From the NCBI GenBank assembly GCA_018069525.1, contig JAGPUQ010000016.1, positions 1-64,000 of the forward strand: 64,000 nt of DNA, given 5' to 3'. Both the position numbers and the translations under genes were made by a program. Within the stretch, counting starts at the first letter, position 1. Every line of letters starts with the position of its first letter. This document shows, piece after piece, positions 8,397 to 16,346 of this stretch. The notes under the pieces are model-generated. The model ran no database searches and was not told the DNA's origin. It was given only the letters and a program-made list of their open reading frames with translations. The DNA comes from Porticoccaceae bacterium. GTDB taxonomy: Bacteria; Pseudomonadota; Gammaproteobacteria; Pseudomonadales; Porticoccaceae.

Positions 8397-8860
8397 ACCG
8401 GCGTAAAAAACGGCACTGCAGTACCTTCACCGGTATCGACAAAATTCACTGCCACTTGCTGACCAATAGATAAGCCATCGAAATCGCAATCAATCAGGTT
8501 AGTCAGCATCGTTGGCCCCTCTTCTAAGGTAACGTAGGCGATAGCGTAGGGTTCGCCGCGCCGGGTAACGCTGTAACTATAAATAGCTCCGCGCCCCGAA
8601 CATTGTAGGTATTCGGTGTCGTCGCTAAAACAGAAAGGGCAAAAGGTGCGCGGATAAAAATGATTCTCTCCACAAGCATTACATTTTTTTACCAGAAGCT
8701 TGCCTTCTGCGGTCGCATCCCAGAATTCCTGGGTCTCAGCATTAACGCGAGGCGCACGCATCTTGGGTTTATCCCGGGGTTTATCCCGGGGTTTCTCCCT
8801 GGCTTTTTCTTTTGATTCTTGTTTAACGCTTGTCATCGCCGCATTGTCTGAACTACTCAC
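8393..8860 (-). CDS. DUF35 Zn-ribbon/OB-fold protein, thiolase partner subunit
   Basis: The start is GTG 8860, overlapping the thiolase stop as GTGA, with GGGAGG upstream; the product is 155 residues. ATG 8836 is an alternative. After a basic Lys/Arg/Pro repeat (KPRDKPRDKPK) comes a helix TQEFWDATAEGKLLVKKC. A rubredoxin-like zinc site follows (CNACGENHFYPRTFCPFC), then an OB-fold (GAIYSYSVTRRGEPYAIAYV). DUF35 proteins form complexes with thiolase-fold enzymes: ChsH2 with Ltp2 in steroid side-chain cleavage, and BbsA with BbsB in toluene degradation. Translational coupling to the thiolase gene argues for the same here. The protein is expected to hold or shape the acyl-CoA site and does not act alone. 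Confidence 0.88.
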   Translation of the reverse strand: MSSSDNAAMTSVKQESKEKAREKPRDKPRDKPKMRAPRVNAETQEFWDATAEGKLLVKKCNACGENHFYPRTFCPFCFSDDTEYLQCSGRGAIYSYSVTRRGEPYAIAYVTLEEGPTMLTNLIDCDFDGLSIGQQVAVNFVDTGEGTAVPFFTPV

Positions 8861-10029
8861 GCGTCCTCGCCTCCCAAAATCACCGTTGCGCTGCCCATAC
8901 GCGAGCCCAGTAAACCGCCAGTGCCGTGGGCCAGAGCAATATCGCAATTGGGCACCTGTACTTTAGGGTGGGCCTCACCACGCAACTGCCGTACCGCTTC
9001 CAGCACCTTGGTCATACCACCGCGATCGCCAGGATGATTGTTACACAAACCCCCGCCGTCGGTATTGAAAGGCAACTTGCCAACGCCGGAAATTAAATTT
9101 CCATCGGAAACAAATTTCCCACCCTGACCTTTTTCGCAAAACCCAAGATCTTCCAAGGTTTCGAGTACCGTAATGGTAAAAGAATCGTAAATAGACACGT
9201 ATTTAATATCTGCCTGTGTAACACCGGCCTCGTCAAAGGCCTTGCGGCCCGACCAGCGTGCTCCGGAAAACGTTAAATCTACTTTGCCTCCCATCAAATG
9301 TTTGGGGGCTTCGCCTGCACCGAGCACTTTGACGCAAGACCGTTTAAGATCACGGGCAATTTCCGGTGCAACCATTATAATCGCTCCCCCACCATCGCTG
9401 ACCACACAGCAGTCGAGCCGGTGTAAAGGATCACTTACCATCGGCGAATTAACCACATCCTCGACGCTCACCACATTTCGCAACATCGCGTGTTCGTTGT
9501 ATTGAGCATGGTGAGATGCGGCCACTTTAATCCACGCTAATTGCTCGCTGGTGGTCCCGAACTCATACATATGCCGCATCGCCGCCATGCCGTACATATT
9601 GACCACCGTGGGACGAAACGGGCCTTCAAAACCGTATTCCGCAGGCGCTCCACCACCGGGTTTAGCAAAATATTTTTCTTTAGCATCAGCGCGAGGGCGG
9701 CCAGCAAGCGTAATTAACGCGACCTTACAGTGACCCGTTGCGATTGCTTGAGCAGCGTGATTCACGTGAGAAATATAAGACGAACCACCGGTTTCGGTAC
9801 TATCGATTTGATTTAATCGCAGCCCCATGTATTCAGCCTGATTAATACCACCCAAACCGGGGGCATCTCCGGCACAATAGTAAGCATCAACATCGTTTTT
9901 GCTTAAACCAGCATCCTCCAAAGCACCTTTGGCAACCTCGGCATGGAGCTGGGGCAACGTTTTTCCGGTGCCATCTCGCAAGGGGTGTTCGTAAATTCCG
10001 GCAATATAGGCCTTGCCCCGAATACTCAT
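8857..10029 (-). CDS. Thiolase-fold enzyme of the SCP-x/Ltp type, lacking the usual nucleophilic Cys
   Basis: This is a 390-residue thiolase-superfamily protein coupled to the DUF35 gene. The fold landmarks are KGALEDAGLSKNDVDA near the start, SDGGGAIIMV (~211-220), YDSFTITVLETLEDLGFC (281-298), LCNNHPGDRGG (~328-338) and AHGTGGLLGS (~367-376). Where classical thiolases carry the acyl-accepting Cys, this protein has TETGGSSYISH (78-88) with no Cys. The same loss occurs in DUF35-associated members such as Ltp2, which work as retro-aldolases on hydroxyacyl-CoA, with Tyr residues doing the catalysis. Retro-aldolase or a Cys-independent thiolysis is therefore likelier than ordinary thiolysis. The pathway is inferred. 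Confidence 0.85.
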   Translation of the reverse strand: MSIRGKAYIAGIYEHPLRDGTGKTLPQLHAEVAKGALEDAGLSKNDVDAYYCAGDAPGLGGINQAEYMGLRLNQIDSTETGGSSYISHVNHAAQAIATGHCKVALITLAGRPRADAKEKYFAKPGGGAPAEYGFEGPFRPTVVNMYGMAAMRHMYEFGTTSEQLAWIKVAASHHAQYNEHAMLRNVVSVEDVVNSPMVSDPLHRLDCCVVSDGGGAIIMVAPEIARDLKRSCVKVLGAGEAPKHLMGGKVDLTFSGARWSGRKAFDEAGVTQADIKYVSIYDSFTITVLETLEDLGFCEKGQGGKFVSDGNLISGVGKLPFNTDGGGLCNNHPGDRGGMTKVLEAVRQLRGEAHPKVQVPNCDIALAHGTGGLLGSRMGSATVILGGEDA

Positions 10030-10125
10030 GGCTCATTCCTGATTAATATTTTTTAATTAACATTCTTGATAAGCGTTTTCTACTAAACAAAGACCTTAAA
10101 CTTATTCGCCTATCGTACGAACAGC

Positions 10126-10920
10126 TTATCTAATAGAAGAATAGCCCGCATCAATTACCAGCTCAGCACCGTGCATATACTTAGATTCGTCCGAGGCTAA
10201 ATAAAGCACACCGTTGGCTATATCTGTGGGTTCACCCAGTTCCCCCAACGGTGACATAGCTTCAAAACGCGCTCGCACTTTATTTTCTTTACTAGTACCT
10301 CCATATTTACGAATCGTACTTTCAACACCCGGGGTGCGAATCACCCCGGGATGAACCGAATTAACACGGATATTATTTTTCAGTTGTGCGAATTCAGCAG
10401 CGGCGGCTTTAGTCAACAAACGCACACCACCTTTAGCTGCGCAATATGCCGCAGATTTATCCAGCCCCACAATGCCCGCAATGGATGAGATGTTGATAAT
10501 CGACCCTCCACCAGACCTTTCCATCGCTTCACACCCGTATTTGACGCCTAGAAAAACGCCGTCGAGGGCAATACTATTCTGCCACTGCCAGTCTTTAAGA
10601 CTGGTATCTTTAATGGACTTAGCGATAATAACAGCTGCGTTGTTTACTAATATATCAAGCTGCCCATAGGTTTTTTCGGCGTGAGCAATAACCGCTTGCC
10701 ACTCCGCCTCGCTGGACACATCGTGATGCATATAGCTTGCTTCGTGATCAGCATTTTTTATCAGTTCGACAGTTTCGTTACCGCCTTTGTCCTCCCAGTC
10801 GGTAACCACCACTTTGGCACCTTCTTCCGCCAGGCGTATTGCCGTTGCACGCCCCAAACCAGAAGCCGCACCAGTGACCAACGCGACCTTACCTTCGACC
10901 CTACCCGCTACATTTCTCAC
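10126..10920 (-). CDS. Short-chain dehydrogenase/reductase
   Basis: This is a 264-residue classical SDR from GTG 10920 (an ATG at 10913 is out of frame). The cofactor motif TGAASGLG lies near residue 16, NNAA near residue 92, the catalytic Ser in IINISSIAG and the Tyr/Lys pair in YCAAKGG. The Asp after the second beta-strand (VVTDWED) favours NAD over NADP. The ending GAELVIDAGYSSIR is typical of hydroxysteroid and 3-hydroxyacyl dehydrogenases, but the substrate cannot be fixed. It lies between the thiolase gene and the enoyl-CoA hydratase, all in one direction, and probably oxidises a hydroxy-intermediate of the same route. Confidence 0.87.
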   Translation of the reverse strand: MRNVAGRVEGKVALVTGAASGLGRATAIRLAEEGAKVVVTDWEDKGGNETVELIKNADHEASYMHHDVSSEAEWQAVIAHAEKTYGQLDILVNNAAVIIAKSIKDTSLKDWQWQNSIALDGVFLGVKYGCEAMERSGGGSIINISSIAGIVGLDKSAAYCAAKGGVRLLTKAAAAEFAQLKNNIRVNSVHPGVIRTPGVESTIRKYGGTSKENKVRARFEAMSPLGELGEPTDIANGVLYLASDESKYMHGAELVIDAGYSSIR

Positions 10921-11002
10921 AAATCCAACCCCAAAAATTTATTTAAATTTTAAAAAAATCAACTTGGCATCAACGCTTTCAGAAGTCACTTGTATTGAAG
11001 CA

Positions 11003-11060
11003 CTATGCATCAGAAACTATTTACCGAAAACTACTTACCAGAAACTATTTGCCCGAAAAA
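11003..11060 (-). repeat. Four tandem ~14 bp units across and after the ech stop codon
   Basis: Read on the minus strand, the gene end TTTTTCGGGCAAATAG is followed by TTTCTGGTAAGTAG, TTTTCGGTAAATAG and TTTCTGATGCATAG. The three downstream units are exactly 14 bp (11031-11044, 11017-11030, 11003-11016), and each ends in TAG like the gene itself. This looks like repeated duplication of the gene's last codons followed by drift. Confidence 0.8.
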
Positions 11061-11872
11061 TGGGGCGCACGTTTTTCCATAAAATGTGCAACGCCTTCCT
11101 TGAAGTCTTCGCTTTTTATACTGGAACCCATTTCTTCAAAGGCCAAATTTAACGAACTATCCAAATCCTCAAACAAGCTTTCCCAAACCTGATTTTTTAC
11201 TACCCGCATGGAGCGCGGCGAATTATGGTTGGCCATTTCCCGAGCAATGTCCAATGCCGAGTCCAGAAAACCGTCACTCGGCAGAACCTGGCTCACCACA
11301 CCTAAGCGTTGTGCCTCCTCGCCATCAAACACACGCCCGGACAGCAGGATATCCATCGCATTAGCGACCCCGGTGATACGCGGCAACAGCCAGGCGCCAC
11401 CGTATTCGACAATCAGCCCGCGTTTAACAAATGCGGAAGTGAATTTGGCGTCGGCGGCGGCAATACGCATATCGCAAAATAAGGTGAGCACGAAGCCTAT
11501 GCCTGCCACCGGGCCATTGATGGCGCAAATAATCGGCTTGGGGATGGCCGGAAAATAAGAATACTTGTGCTGATAATCGGGACGTACGTTTTGAGGCCGT
11601 GGTTTGGGAATATCATCCGGGGCGCGTTGCTCAGCGGCCTCTTCACCACCCTGAATGTCAGTTAGTAATTTCATATCAGCACCGGCGCAAAACCCTCTCC
11701 CCGCACCGGTGAGCACAATCACGTTCACACTATCGTCGTCGCCAGCGGTCATCATGGCATCCTGAATTTCTTCGGCCATGCGTCGCGTCCACGCGTTGAG
11801 CTTGGCGGGACGGTTTAAGGTTATTAGCGCGACTTTATCGCTGACTGCGTAGAGAATTTCCCGGTATTTCAT
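11045..11872 (-). CDS. Enoyl-CoA hydratase/isomerase (crotonase family)
   Basis: This 275-residue crotonase-family protein, expected to hydrate or isomerise an enoyl-CoA, has the standard landmarks. These are VALITLNRPAKLNAW at the N-terminus, the oxyanion-hole block GAGRGFCAGADMKLL near residue 63, and NGPVAGIGFVLTLFCDMRIA near residue 120. The region after it (FVKRGLIVEYGGAWLLPRITG) has Glu in the position (VEYGG) that often serves as an acid/base, while the first catalytic Glu of rat hydratase is not obvious; a substrate-tuned or isomerase function is possible. The last helix GVAHFMEKRAPHFSGK is typical. It is followed by the tandem stop-codon repeats at 11003-11060. Confidence 0.88.
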   Translation of the reverse strand: MKYREILYAVSDKVALITLNRPAKLNAWTRRMAEEIQDAMMTAGDDDSVNVIVLTGAGRGFCAGADMKLLTDIQGGEEAAEQRAPDDIPKPRPQNVRPDYQHKYSYFPAIPKPIICAINGPVAGIGFVLTLFCDMRIAAADAKFTSAFVKRGLIVEYGGAWLLPRITGVANAMDILLSGRVFDGEEAQRLGVVSQVLPSDGFLDSALDIAREMANHNSPRSMRVVKNQVWESLFEDLDSSLNLAFEEMGSSIKSEDFKEGVAHFMEKRAPHFSGK

Positions 11873-11925
11873 CGCATTATCTTTCTCTTAGTGAATAAAA
11901 ACATTAAACCTGAATATGCCCAATA

Positions 11926-12861
11926 TTAACCTTGCTCGATAAAGGCTTTCATCAAGGTATGAGCAATCGCCATCGGCGGCGGCAATATAATGCCGGTGCC
12001 CTGCTCACCATTATAAGATGCCGTGAGCAAACTACGGGAGGCCCAACGCGCATCTTCCAGTTCGTCGTCAATCACAATATCGGTGCTTTCGGCATCGGCA
12101 AAGCAGCCAATCATTAAGGAAGATGGCCACGGCCAGGGTTGCGTAGAGTGATAATGTACCGCACCGACTTTGATGCCCGCCTCTTCCATAATTTCGCGGC
12201 GCACGGCTTCTTCAATATTTTCTCCCGGCTCCACAAAACCCGCTAAAGCAGAATACATGCCGGCCGGGAACATGGCCTGCCGACCAATCAAAGCTTCGTC
12301 GCCGCGTACAGCCAGCATAATCACCACCGGGTCAACCCGGGGGAAATGCTCAGCATTACAATCTTCGTTGGGGCATTTACGCATATATCCCCCATCCCGC
12401 ATTTCGGTCTGAGTGCCACACACGGCGCAGAATTGATGGCGGGCGTGCCAATCAAGCACTGCTTTTCCCGTTGCTAAGGTCGATGGATCGCCTACCGGCA
12501 AACGCAAAGCAATCGCCCGTAAATCCATAAATCGACCCACATCGCGAAATGGCGACTGGGAAGGTGCATCTTCGATGCTACTGACATCGACTGCGAAGTG
12601 CGCGACACCGGCATCGTCCTTACCCAGGAAGATTCTCGGCAAATCGGCTTCTGGGTAGATCGCCAACTCATCCGGTGACAACCAGCCAATACCCCCTGCC
12701 CCGCGAGTCACCAGCGGCTCCAGGCGATAGTAGGCCACAATTCGGGACTGTGGCGCGACCCGCTGCTCCGCAAGCCACTCGGCATTGCTGCGCAGCTCGC
12801 TACAACGATCCAGCGGCCCTCCCGCAAAGGTGTTGGTGACGGCTGTGCTGACTACTGACAT
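11926..12861 (-). CDS. nudC: NADH pyrophosphatase / NAD-RNA decapping hydrolase NudC
   Basis: This 311-residue Nudix hydrolase cleaves NADH to NMNH and AMP and removes NAD caps from RNA. A four-Cys zinc ribbon (CAVCGTQ near residue 144, then KCPNEDC) precedes the Nudix domain. The Nudix box is GFVEPGENIEEAVRREIMEEAGI, written here as G-x5-E-x7-REIMEEAG. TQPWPWPSSLM is the NudC-specific SQPWPFPxS motif, with Thr and Trp changes that keep its chemistry. The N-terminal domain is the usual poorly conserved beta-fold. It is the most upstream gene of the minus-strand catabolic run and is divergent from the sigma54 activator. Its link to the catabolic genes may be positional only. Confidence 0.93.
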   Translation of the reverse strand: MSVVSTAVTNTFAGGPLDRCSELRSNAEWLAEQRVAPQSRIVAYYRLEPLVTRGAGGIGWLSPDELAIYPEADLPRIFLGKDDAGVAHFAVDVSSIEDAPSQSPFRDVGRFMDLRAIALRLPVGDPSTLATGKAVLDWHARHQFCAVCGTQTEMRDGGYMRKCPNEDCNAEHFPRVDPVVIMLAVRGDEALIGRQAMFPAGMYSALAGFVEPGENIEEAVRREIMEEAGIKVGAVHYHSTQPWPWPSSLMIGCFADAESTDIVIDDELEDARWASRSLLTASYNGEQGTGIILPPPMAIAHTLMKAFIEQG

Positions 12862-13404
12862 GCTGCTCTCCTGGTTCGAAAGATTTTATTGGTATTCTGT
12901 TATTGGCGCACTGCTGTTGGTGTCCTGCTAATGCCATATTCTGGCAAGCGATTATGACGACGATTTACCACCAACTGATTATCACTTACGTCCTCGCTTA
13001 CCCGATTAATCGGCCCAAAAACAACGCTTCCCAGCTTAAATATCGCGGGATATTTTTAAGTTTCGGATGACCAAGTACCGCTAACTACGAGGGCCTATCG
13101 GAATGTTGGTTGCCTAATGATCGGCATGTAGGCCGCCGGGATTAAGAGCTTAACCCTAGCAGATTTGGCAGCGAGGATAAAATCTGTACCCAATCCTTGT
13201 AAAGTAAATATCTCACCTTATTTCAGGTATCCAGCCCACAGCTACATTATTGCCAAGCCGCGATCCTATCATTACTGTTACATCGCTGACTTAAATCAAG
13301 GCTTAGGAACTTAAAACAACTAAAGTTAGTCTCACCGCCGTACGTTTTCTGGCATTATAGGCCTACCGAGATAGACATACTGAGTTTCGAACAGGGAATT
13401 GTTC
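12862..13404. other. Divergent intergenic region, nudC / sigma54 activator
   Basis: About 540 nt separate the two divergent genes. No ORF with a credible start, no tRNA, no strong inverted repeat and no -24/-12 element was found. It presumably holds both promoters. AGGGA at 13390-13395 is the ribosome-binding site for the downstream ATG 13405. Confidence 0.5.
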
Positions 13405-14901
13405 ATGGTCAAAGACGCTCATGACCAGCATCATCACCTACTGATTCTGGCGGAAGAAACCACGTTTAACGTGGTCGATGATCTTGTTGCTGCACTGCCC
13501 GAATGGGATTGCAGCACTGATTATGCGTGGAAAAATTGGTCTCGGGAAAGTCAATCCACAAATATTTTGGATCATACTCACCCCCTTAACGATCTTCTAT
13601 CTGCCAAGGAACCAACAAAAACATCTTTGCAATCATCCCAAGATTTCGAATCTACTCACCCTGCAGTTGGGCTATTGGCTTTAGGCCCCGCACCTAACGA
13701 CGACATACTCGACAGTCTGGAACATACCCTTAGAAGCGCACCGAACACCTCCTGGGTGGCGATACTCTCCGAGCAACACTTTGAACATCCTCACCTAATG
13801 GCCCTGGTAGTCGCTTACTGTCAGGACTACATTTCATACCCTCTCTCCGGCGTCACACCAATATTGAGCGGCCTACTGGGCCATCTGGCTGGCATGAGCG
13901 ATTTACGCAGCGCTCATGCTGGTCACCTCGCGACAGAGAAACCCAGCGATCAAAATTACAACATGGTGGGCAGCAGTACCGCTATGAAACACGTATTTAA
14001 TTTGGTATCGAAATATGCCAAAGCAGATGCGCCGGTGCTTATTTCAGGTGAAAGTGGCTCTGGTAAAGAATTAATTGCCCAGGCCATTCATCAACATTCG
14101 CTTAGAGCAGACAAACCCTTTGTCGCGGTCAACTGTGGTGCGATACCAGAGAACTTGCTCGAATCTGAATTGTTCGGACACATCAAAGGTGCCTTCACCG
14201 GCGCCATACAAAACCGCGACGGCCGCATTACCGTGGCTAATGGGGGCACACTATTTCTCGATGAGATAGGTGACTTATCACTGCATCAACAAGTTAAAAT
14301 TTTGCGGTTTTTGCAAGAAGGCACATTTGAACCCGTAGGCTCCTCTCATACACAGCGCGCCGATGTACGTATTATTACGGCCTCACATATTGACCTTGAG
14401 GATGCAGTACAGGAAGGTAAGTTTCGCGACGATCTTTACTACCGTTTGAACGTCCTACACGTGGCGTCTCCCCCGCTGCGCGAGCGCAACGGCGATATTG
14501 AACAATTGGCACGTTATTATCTGTCAAAGTTTAGTGCCACAGAATTCGCCGCTGGAAAACCGGGCATTGCTAAAGATTTTTCCCCTGCTGCATTAAAGGC
14601 TATTCAGCAACACGACTGGCCCGGAAATGTACGAGAATTAATTAACAAAGTGAAAAAGGCCGCCATTGTCTCTGATCAGCCATTGATATCTCCGCGAGAT
14701 CTCGATCTTGATGATCCTCAGAAATCCTCCACGCCGACCACCATTATCCATCTCGGCGAAGCTCGCGGAAAGGCCGAGCGGGAAGCGCTGGAAGCTGCGT
14801 TACAGGATAGTCAATTTAATATTTCAAAAACGGCAACGGTTTTGGGTATTTCTCGTATGACCATTTACCGATTACTGGAAAAACACGGTATTAGCCACTA
14901 A
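13405..14901 (+). CDS. Sigma54-dependent transcriptional activator, VpsR-like (enhancer-binding protein)
   Basis: The product is 498 residues from ATG 13405 (a TTG lies 6 nt upstream). Residues ~10-170 form a receiver-like domain without an obvious phosphorylatable Asp, similar in plan to VpsR. The AAA+ domain follows (~188-425) with Walker A GESGSGKE, the sigma54-contact loop GAFTGA, Walker [14 protein letters not shown] and arginine-finger region [13 protein letters not shown] Fis-type HTH ends the protein ([24 protein letters not shown]). Such proteins bind upstream sites and open sigma54-RNA polymerase promoters. Relatives (VpsR, FleQ) control matrix production with c-di-GMP. The next genes downstream, behind a -24/-12 promoter at 15256, are a Fap-like amyloid operon, the evident target. 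Confidence 0.9.
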   Translation: MVKDAHDQHHHLLILAEETTFNVVDDLVAALPEWDCSTDYAWKNWSRESQSTNILDHTHPLNDLLSAKEPTKTSLQSSQDFESTHPAVGLLALGPAPNDDILDSLEHTLRSAPNTSWVAILSEQHFEHPHLMALVVAYCQDYISYPLSGVTPILSGLLGHLAGMSDLRSAHAGHLATEKPSDQNYNMVGSSTAMKHVFNLVSKYAKADAPVLISGESGSGKELIAQAIHQHSLRADKPFVAVNCGAIPENLLESELFGHIKGAFTGAIQNRDGRITVANGGTLFLDEIGDLSLHQQVKILRFLQEGTFEPVGSSHTQRADVRIITASHIDLEDAVQEGKFRDDLYYRLNVLHVASPPLRERNGDIEQLARYYLSKFSATEFAAGKPGIAKDFSPAALKAIQQHDWPGNVRELINKVKKAAIVSDQPLISPRDLDLDDPQKSSTPTTIIHLGEARGKAEREALEAALQDSQFNISKTATVLGISRMTIYRLLEKHGISH

Positions 14902-15255
14902 CGACTTAAAGTTTTTTATAATCTTCCTTTCAAACCTTAGTCATATCTTCTGTATCTCTCATGAGTAAAGCAACCGGCCGCCTTGAGAAAAACAACCGGC
15001 GACTGAAAAATCTCCATATTTAAGCGACCCAAGCGCAAATATCCTACAGGCTAGTAAGCCATTAGCGATGTATTACAGGCCCTCTCTTTTAATTTTGTTC
15101 CATAAGCATTACACCTTAAATATCCGCTCTAAGTTTTTGATAAATCGATTTTTTGATTTCTCTAAAAGAAGACAATGCCACCTAGCTGTTACACCTCTCA
15201 AAACTAACGTCATAGAAAAATAATATTTTCTTTTTAAAACATAACGTTAAACAGT

Positions 15256-15271
15256 TGGCCCACTTATTGCT
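15256..15271 (+). promoter_or_regulatory. Sigma54 (-24/-12) promoter of the Fap-like operon
   Basis: TGGCCCACTTATTGCT matches the consensus TGGCACG-N4-TTGCW, with GG at 15257-15258 and GC at 15269-15270 separated by exactly 10 nt. Transcription should begin near 15282, leaving a ~138 nt leader. The adjacent sigma54 activator gene strengthens the call. The two mismatches lie in the less conserved part of the -24 box. Confidence 0.72.
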
Positions 15272-15305
15272 AACTATCTTATCCCCAGCTGAAAATTATT
15301 TAGCT

Positions 15306-15415
15306 GTCGTAAAGGAAACGACTGGATCGCACCATACGGTAGCGTTAGTAGCCTCGCCACTTTGGCCTGGTCGCTAAATCATAGAATCCAATAGAGAATA
15401 GCCCAACAGGGATGT
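15306..15415 (+). other. Structured 5' leader of the amyloid operon
   Basis: A hairpin GTCGT-AAAGGAA-ACGAC (15306-15322) has the purine-rich AAAGGAA in its loop. It is followed by a possible branched fold closed by TAGCG and CGCTA with an inner GCCA-CTT-TGGC stem. This could be a regulatory leader. The conserved core of c-di-GMP riboswitches was looked for and not found, so no riboswitch class is claimed. Confidence 0.35.
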
Positions 15416-15419
15416 TACG

Positions 15420-16247
15420 ATGATCCGTACCGATACTACTTATTACGGTATAAGAAAAACCATCGACGCGAATCAAGCCGCGTTTCAAGTTCTCGATCGC
15501 CCCGCCAAATATCCTAGCGACGATTTACCCTTTAGTGCGCACATTGCCAATGAGCTTGCGCCCCGTAGCGTGCTTAGAATTACCACCCGCCTAACGCTCA
15601 TGCTGCTAATACTCGCGGCAGCTACAACTGCGCTATTTTCCGGCTTTGCTGCTGCGGAAGATCCCCTTGTCGAGCTTAATAACGAACATATCGAAGCCCT
15701 GGCTGCGGCCAGTATCAGCACTCACACCAGCACAATTGACGGTGGCGCACTTAACGGTGCTTCCGGGTTAATTGCCATCAATCTAACTGCCGGCGACGGT
15801 AACGTACAACAAAATTCAACCGCCGCGGCTCATAGCCAGGGTATCAGTAGCGCTGCAGTCGAAGCTCGGCAATACACCAACATGGTCACTTCGGATACAG
15901 GCCAGTCATTGTCGGTTGGCATTAACGACAATACCTTTAATGATGCCCGGGGAATTATCCAAATCAACCAATCGGCCGGAGCTGGCAACGCGCAATTTAA
16001 TGGCGCCGCCATCGCGGTGGGTGCCACTGGCGCTTTCGCATATGTGGAGCTAAACGACGAGCAGCTAATGAATCAGCCCGTCGCTATGAGCAGCACCGCT
16101 GCTGACCCTGCTCAGCCGAATCAGCAAATCAACGTTAATTTGTCTCCTGGCGCTTTTAAGAATGCGTCGGGCCTTGTTCAACTTAATCAGGCCGCAGGCA
16201 ACAACAATAGTACGGCCAACAGTTTTACGATGTCGGTGTCGCCCTAA
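15420..16247 (+). CDS. Secreted three-repeat fibre protein, FapB-like (minor/nucleator amyloid)
   Basis: The product is 275 residues; ATG 15420 is supported by AGGGA 8 nt upstream. A long basic N-region precedes the signal core LMLLILAAATTALFSGFAAA (residues ~60-79), an extended signal peptide cut after the Ala run. The mature part has three copies of a ~30-residue repeat, at ~107-137, 168-199 and 241-272. Consensus: (N/D)A(S/R)G-(L/I)-(I/V)-x-(I/L)N-x2-AG-x-(G/N)-N-x4-N. Asn/Gln-rich repeats with short linkers match the three-repeat plan of FapB, the nucleator of Pseudomonas Fap fibres. There is no Cys. The larger paralogue downstream would be the major fibre. The family call is by architecture and should be checked by profile search. 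Confidence 0.7.
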   Translation: MIRTDTTYYGIRKTIDANQAAFQVLDRPAKYPSDDLPFSAHIANELAPRSVLRITTRLTLMLLILAAATTALFSGFAAAEDPLVELNNEHIEALAAASISTHTSTIDGGALNGASGLIAINLTAGDGNVQQNSTAAAHSQGISSAAVEARQYTNMVTSDTGQSLSVGINDNTFNDARGIIQINQSAGAGNAQFNGAAIAVGATGAFAYVELNDEQLMNQPVAMSSTAADPAQPNQQINVNLSPGAFKNASGLVQLNQAAGNNNSTANSFTMSVSP

Positions 16248-16346
16248 GTTTGCCGCAGTATCGCAAGCCTAGGGAAGCACCAACAACGTGAAAAACCCAA
16301 AGCTCAAAAAGTAGAAGTTTATATTTACAATCTAAGGAGAAGTAAA

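Larger units (their letters stand above)
14902..15419. other. Regulatory region upstream of the amyloid operon
   Basis: This 518 nt AT-rich stretch between activator and fibre gene contains no credible ORF. It holds the sigma54-type promoter (15256-15271), a short palindrome TAACGTTA at 15242-15249 that could be part of a regulator site, and a ~138 nt leader with predicted hairpins. Upstream activator sites would be expected within 15050-15240, but no clear inverted repeat is seen. Confidence 0.5.

Noticed and set aside
12862-13404. tRNA or small RNA gene in the nudC/activator gap
   Set aside because: No cloverleaf, CCA end or strong terminator hairpin could be found.
15306-15415. c-di-GMP riboswitch in the fibre operon leader
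   Set aside because: Neither of the conserved cores of the two c-di-GMP riboswitch classes is visible; only unspecific hairpins.
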